In this document: in pieces, positions 5,637 through 7,188 of the stretch
How positions within the stretch are numbered: the stretch's first letter is position 1
Layout: each line of letters opens with the position of its first letter
Assembly (NCBI GenBank): GCA_018882825.1
Contig: VERC01000121.1
Location: 1-7,188 of the forward strand
From: Acidimicrobiia bacterium
GTDB lineage: Bacteria; Actinomycetota; Acidimicrobiia; Acidimicrobiales; Acidimicrobilacustridaceae
Direction: 5' to 3'
Length of the DNA stretch: 7,188 nucleotides
Position numbers and translations under genes: made by a program
Notes under the pieces: model-generated
What the model saw: the letters and a program-made list of their open reading frames with translations, nothing else
Database searches by the model: none
What the model was told of the DNA's origin: nothing

Positions 5637-6941
5637 ATGGCCATCGCGCCACTTCTCGACCAGGCCCTGCGGGGGGCGCTTCCGGTCCGGTTCGAGGCCT
5701 ACGACGGCAGTTCGACCGACCGCGCCGATGCAGTGGCCACGATCAGGATCCGGTCACGGGAGGGGCTGGCCCGGTTCTTGTCGCGCCCGGGTGAGCTCGG
5801 CGTCGTGCGGGCCTACGTCTCGGGTGACATCGACATCGAGGGAGACCTGCTCGAAGTGCTCGCCAACGGATCGATGCTCGAGTTCGGTCTCTCCAGCATC
5901 GATCCGCGCGCCGCCGCCCGGCTGGTGCGCGAGACCGGACCGAGTGTGTTCCGGTCACCCCCGCCTCCACCGGAGGAGATCCGACTGCGGGGCGGCATCC
6001 ACTCGCGCTCCCGCGATGCCAATGCCATCTCCCACCACTACGACGTCGGCAACGAGTTCTACGAACTGGTGCTCGGTCCATCGCTCGTCTACTCGTGCGC
6101 GGTGTGGACCGACCCGGCGATCTCGCTGGAACAGGCCCAGGCCGACAAACTCGATCTCGTCTGTCGCAAGCTCGATCTGCAGCCGGGACAACGATTGCTC
6201 GACGTCGGTTGCGGCTGGGGATCGATGGTGCTCCACGCCGCCGAGCGCTACGGAGTGAACGCCGTGGGCATCACCCTGTCGGCAGAGCAGGCCGAGAGAG
6301 CCACCAAGCGGGTGCACGATGCCGGCCTGTCCGACCGGATCGACATCCGGGTGCAGGACTACCGCGACGTCACCGACGGACCGTTCGACGCCATCAGTTC
6401 GATCGGCATGTTCGAACACGTCGGCCGCAAGCGAATGGAGGAGTACCTACGCGATCTGCACGCGCTGCTCGTCCCCGAGGGCCGCCTGCTCAACCACGCC
6501 ATCAGTCGTCCGGGCTATCCGCAACCCGACACCCTCATCGGCAACTCCCGCCAATTGGCGCGGAGACTGGCCAACGCCATCGGCTCCGACCACACGTCGA
6601 AGGTACAGAGCGCACTCATCGAGCGGTACGTGTTCCCCGACGGCGAACTGCACGAGGTCGGGGTACTGATCTCGATGATGCAGGAGAACGGATTCGAAGT
6701 GCGCCACGTCGAATCGCTGCGTGAGCACTACGACCTGACACTGCAACGGTGGGTCCGCAACCTGGAGGCGAACTGGGACGAGGCCGTGCGTCTGGTCGGC
6801 GAGGGACGGGCCCGGGTGTGGTTGCTGTACATGGCCGCCTCGGCGGTGAACTTCCGTCTGGGCGGGGTTCAGATCGAACAGGTCCTCGCCACCCGGACCA
6901 CCGACGGCCGCAGCGGCATGCCCCTGCGCCCCTCCTTCTGA
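5637..6941 (+). CDS. Cyclopropane-fatty-acyl-phospholipid synthase family methyltransferase
   Basis: 434 residues. The enzyme transfers a methyl(ene) group from S-adenosylmethionine to the double bond of an unsaturated acyl chain in membrane phospholipid. An N-terminal lipid-binding-type domain (about 1-110, including VVRAYVSGDIDIEGDL) precedes a linker with PPPPP and the SAM domain: HHYDVGNEFY (about 132-141), YSCAVW with C154, LLDVGCGWG (187-195), GITLS, and IGMFEHVG with E260. The bicarbonate/active-site set known from E. coli Cfa appears conserved as C154, E260, H287, I289 and Y365. The C-terminal half (RYVFPDGELHEVG, REHYDLTLQRWV, LEANWDEA) resembles actinobacterial members, some of which make 10-methyl(ene) rather than cyclopropane fatty acids, so the product is uncertain. 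There are about 26 extra residues between H287 and the YVFPDG motif relative to E. coli. A DinB-like gene follows 40 bp on. Confidence 0.93.
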   Translation: MAIAPLLDQALRGALPVRFEAYDGSSTDRADAVATIRIRSREGLARFLSRPGELGVVRAYVSGDIDIEGDLLEVLANGSMLEFGLSSIDPRAAARLVRETGPSVFRSPPPPPEEIRLRGGIHSRSRDANAISHHYDVGNEFYELVLGPSLVYSCAVWTDPAISLEQAQADKLDLVCRKLDLQPGQRLLDVGCGWGSMVLHAAERYGVNAVGITLSAEQAERATKRVHDAGLSDRIDIRVQDYRDVTDGPFDAISSIGMFEHVGRKRMEEYLRDLHALLVPEGRLLNHAISRPGYPQPDTLIGNSRQLARRLANAIGSDHTSKVQSALIERYVFPDGELHEVGVLISMMQENGFEVRHVESLREHYDLTLQRWVRNLEANWDEAVRLVGEGRARVWLLYMAASAVNFRLGGVQIEQVLATRTTDGRSGMPLRPSF

Positions 6942-6981
6942 GTCGGGAGCACGATCGGTGCCGAAAGGACAGACTCGGGCC

Positions 6982-7188
6982 ATGGATCACCTCACCACCC
7001 TGCGCGACAACGGCGAACTGCTGTCCGGCGCCGCCCGCACCGCCGGCCTCGATGCACCCGTCGAACACTGTCCGGGCTGGACCGTCGGCCGTCTGCTCGG
7101 TCACACCGGCAAGGTGCTGCAACGAACCGCTCTGTGCGTGCGCAGTGGCACGACCGATCCTCCGGCCGACGGCGACTACTCCCCGCTC
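6982..7188 (+). CDS. Maleylpyruvate isomerase N-terminal (DinB-like) domain protein, 3' end beyond window
   Basis: The first 69 residues are visible (MDHLTTLRDNGELLSGAARTAG). The pattern of a first helix followed by PVEHCPGWTVGRLLGHTGKV matches the N-terminal four-helix DinB-like domain of mycothiol-dependent maleylpyruvate isomerase (PF11716 type). The histidine in LLGHTGKV is the usual first metal ligand; the other ligands lie beyond the window. Most members in actinobacteria have unknown substrates and may be mycothiol-dependent transferases or isomerases. The start is uncertain: ATG at 6982 fits the family length and has AAAGGA 12 nt upstream, while an in-frame GTG at 6958 would add eight residues and has GGGAG at a better 9-nt spacing. 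It lies only 40 bp after the CFA synthase on the same strand with no terminator between, so the two may be co-transcribed. Confidence 0.8.
   Translation, partial: MDHLTTLRDNGELLSGAARTAGLDAPVEHCPGWTVGRLLGHTGKVLQRTALCVRSGTTDPPADGDYSPL

Noticed and set aside
6942..6981. Possible terminator after the CFA synthase
   Set aside because: Only a 4-bp GCAC/GTGC stem is visible with no T tract; the gap more likely carries translation signals for the next gene.

Overview
This is a high-GC window of ordinary, densely packed chromosomal genes. It most likely comes from an actinobacterium: codons are G/C-ended, there is a DinB/mycothiol-type maleylpyruvate isomerase domain, a cyclopropane/methyl-branched fatty acid synthase, and amidohydrolases of the type that is much expanded in Mycobacterium/Rhodococcus and Acidimicrobiia. 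I cannot place it more narrowly. I see no tRNA, rRNA, CRISPR array, insertion sequence or prophage gene.

Layout. (a) 1-1058, minus: C-terminally truncated (by the window edge) COG2159-type amidohydrolase. (b) 1059-1165: divergent spacer. (c) 1166-2242, plus: aminoglycoside-phosphotransferase/ecdysteroid-kinase-like protein with all catalytic motifs present. (d) 5499 down to 2277, minus: a run of four genes, namely a DCC-family thiol-disulfide protein, a second and divergent COG2159 amidohydrolase, a MarR regulator whose GTG start overlaps the amidohydrolase stop by 4 bp, and an SDR dehydrogenase resembling the hydroxyacyl-CoA dehydrogenase domain of HSD17B4/MFE-2. (e) 5637-6941, plus: cyclopropane-fatty-acyl-phospholipid synthase-type SAM methyltransferase. 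(f) 6982 to the right edge, plus: start of a maleylpyruvate-isomerase N-terminal (DinB-like) protein.

The clearest regulatory signal is just upstream of the second amidohydrolase. A near-consensus promoter (TTGACA, 18 bp, CATACT on the minus strand) encloses an AT-rich imperfect inverted repeat. Since the downstream operon encodes a MarR protein translationally coupled to the enzyme, the simplest reading is an autoregulated, ligand-inducible amidohydrolase-marR unit.

Taken together, two amidohydrolases, a beta-oxidation-type SDR, an APH-like kinase and a MarR regulator suggest a small-molecule (lipid, steroid or aromatic) catabolic neighbourhood. The CFA synthase and DCC protein form a separate, divergently arranged pair that may serve membrane lipid modification. 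No gene here demands a new biological system. The points worth a second look are the operator, an insertion in the CFA synthase, and the unknown substrate of the amidohydrolase-MarR unit.
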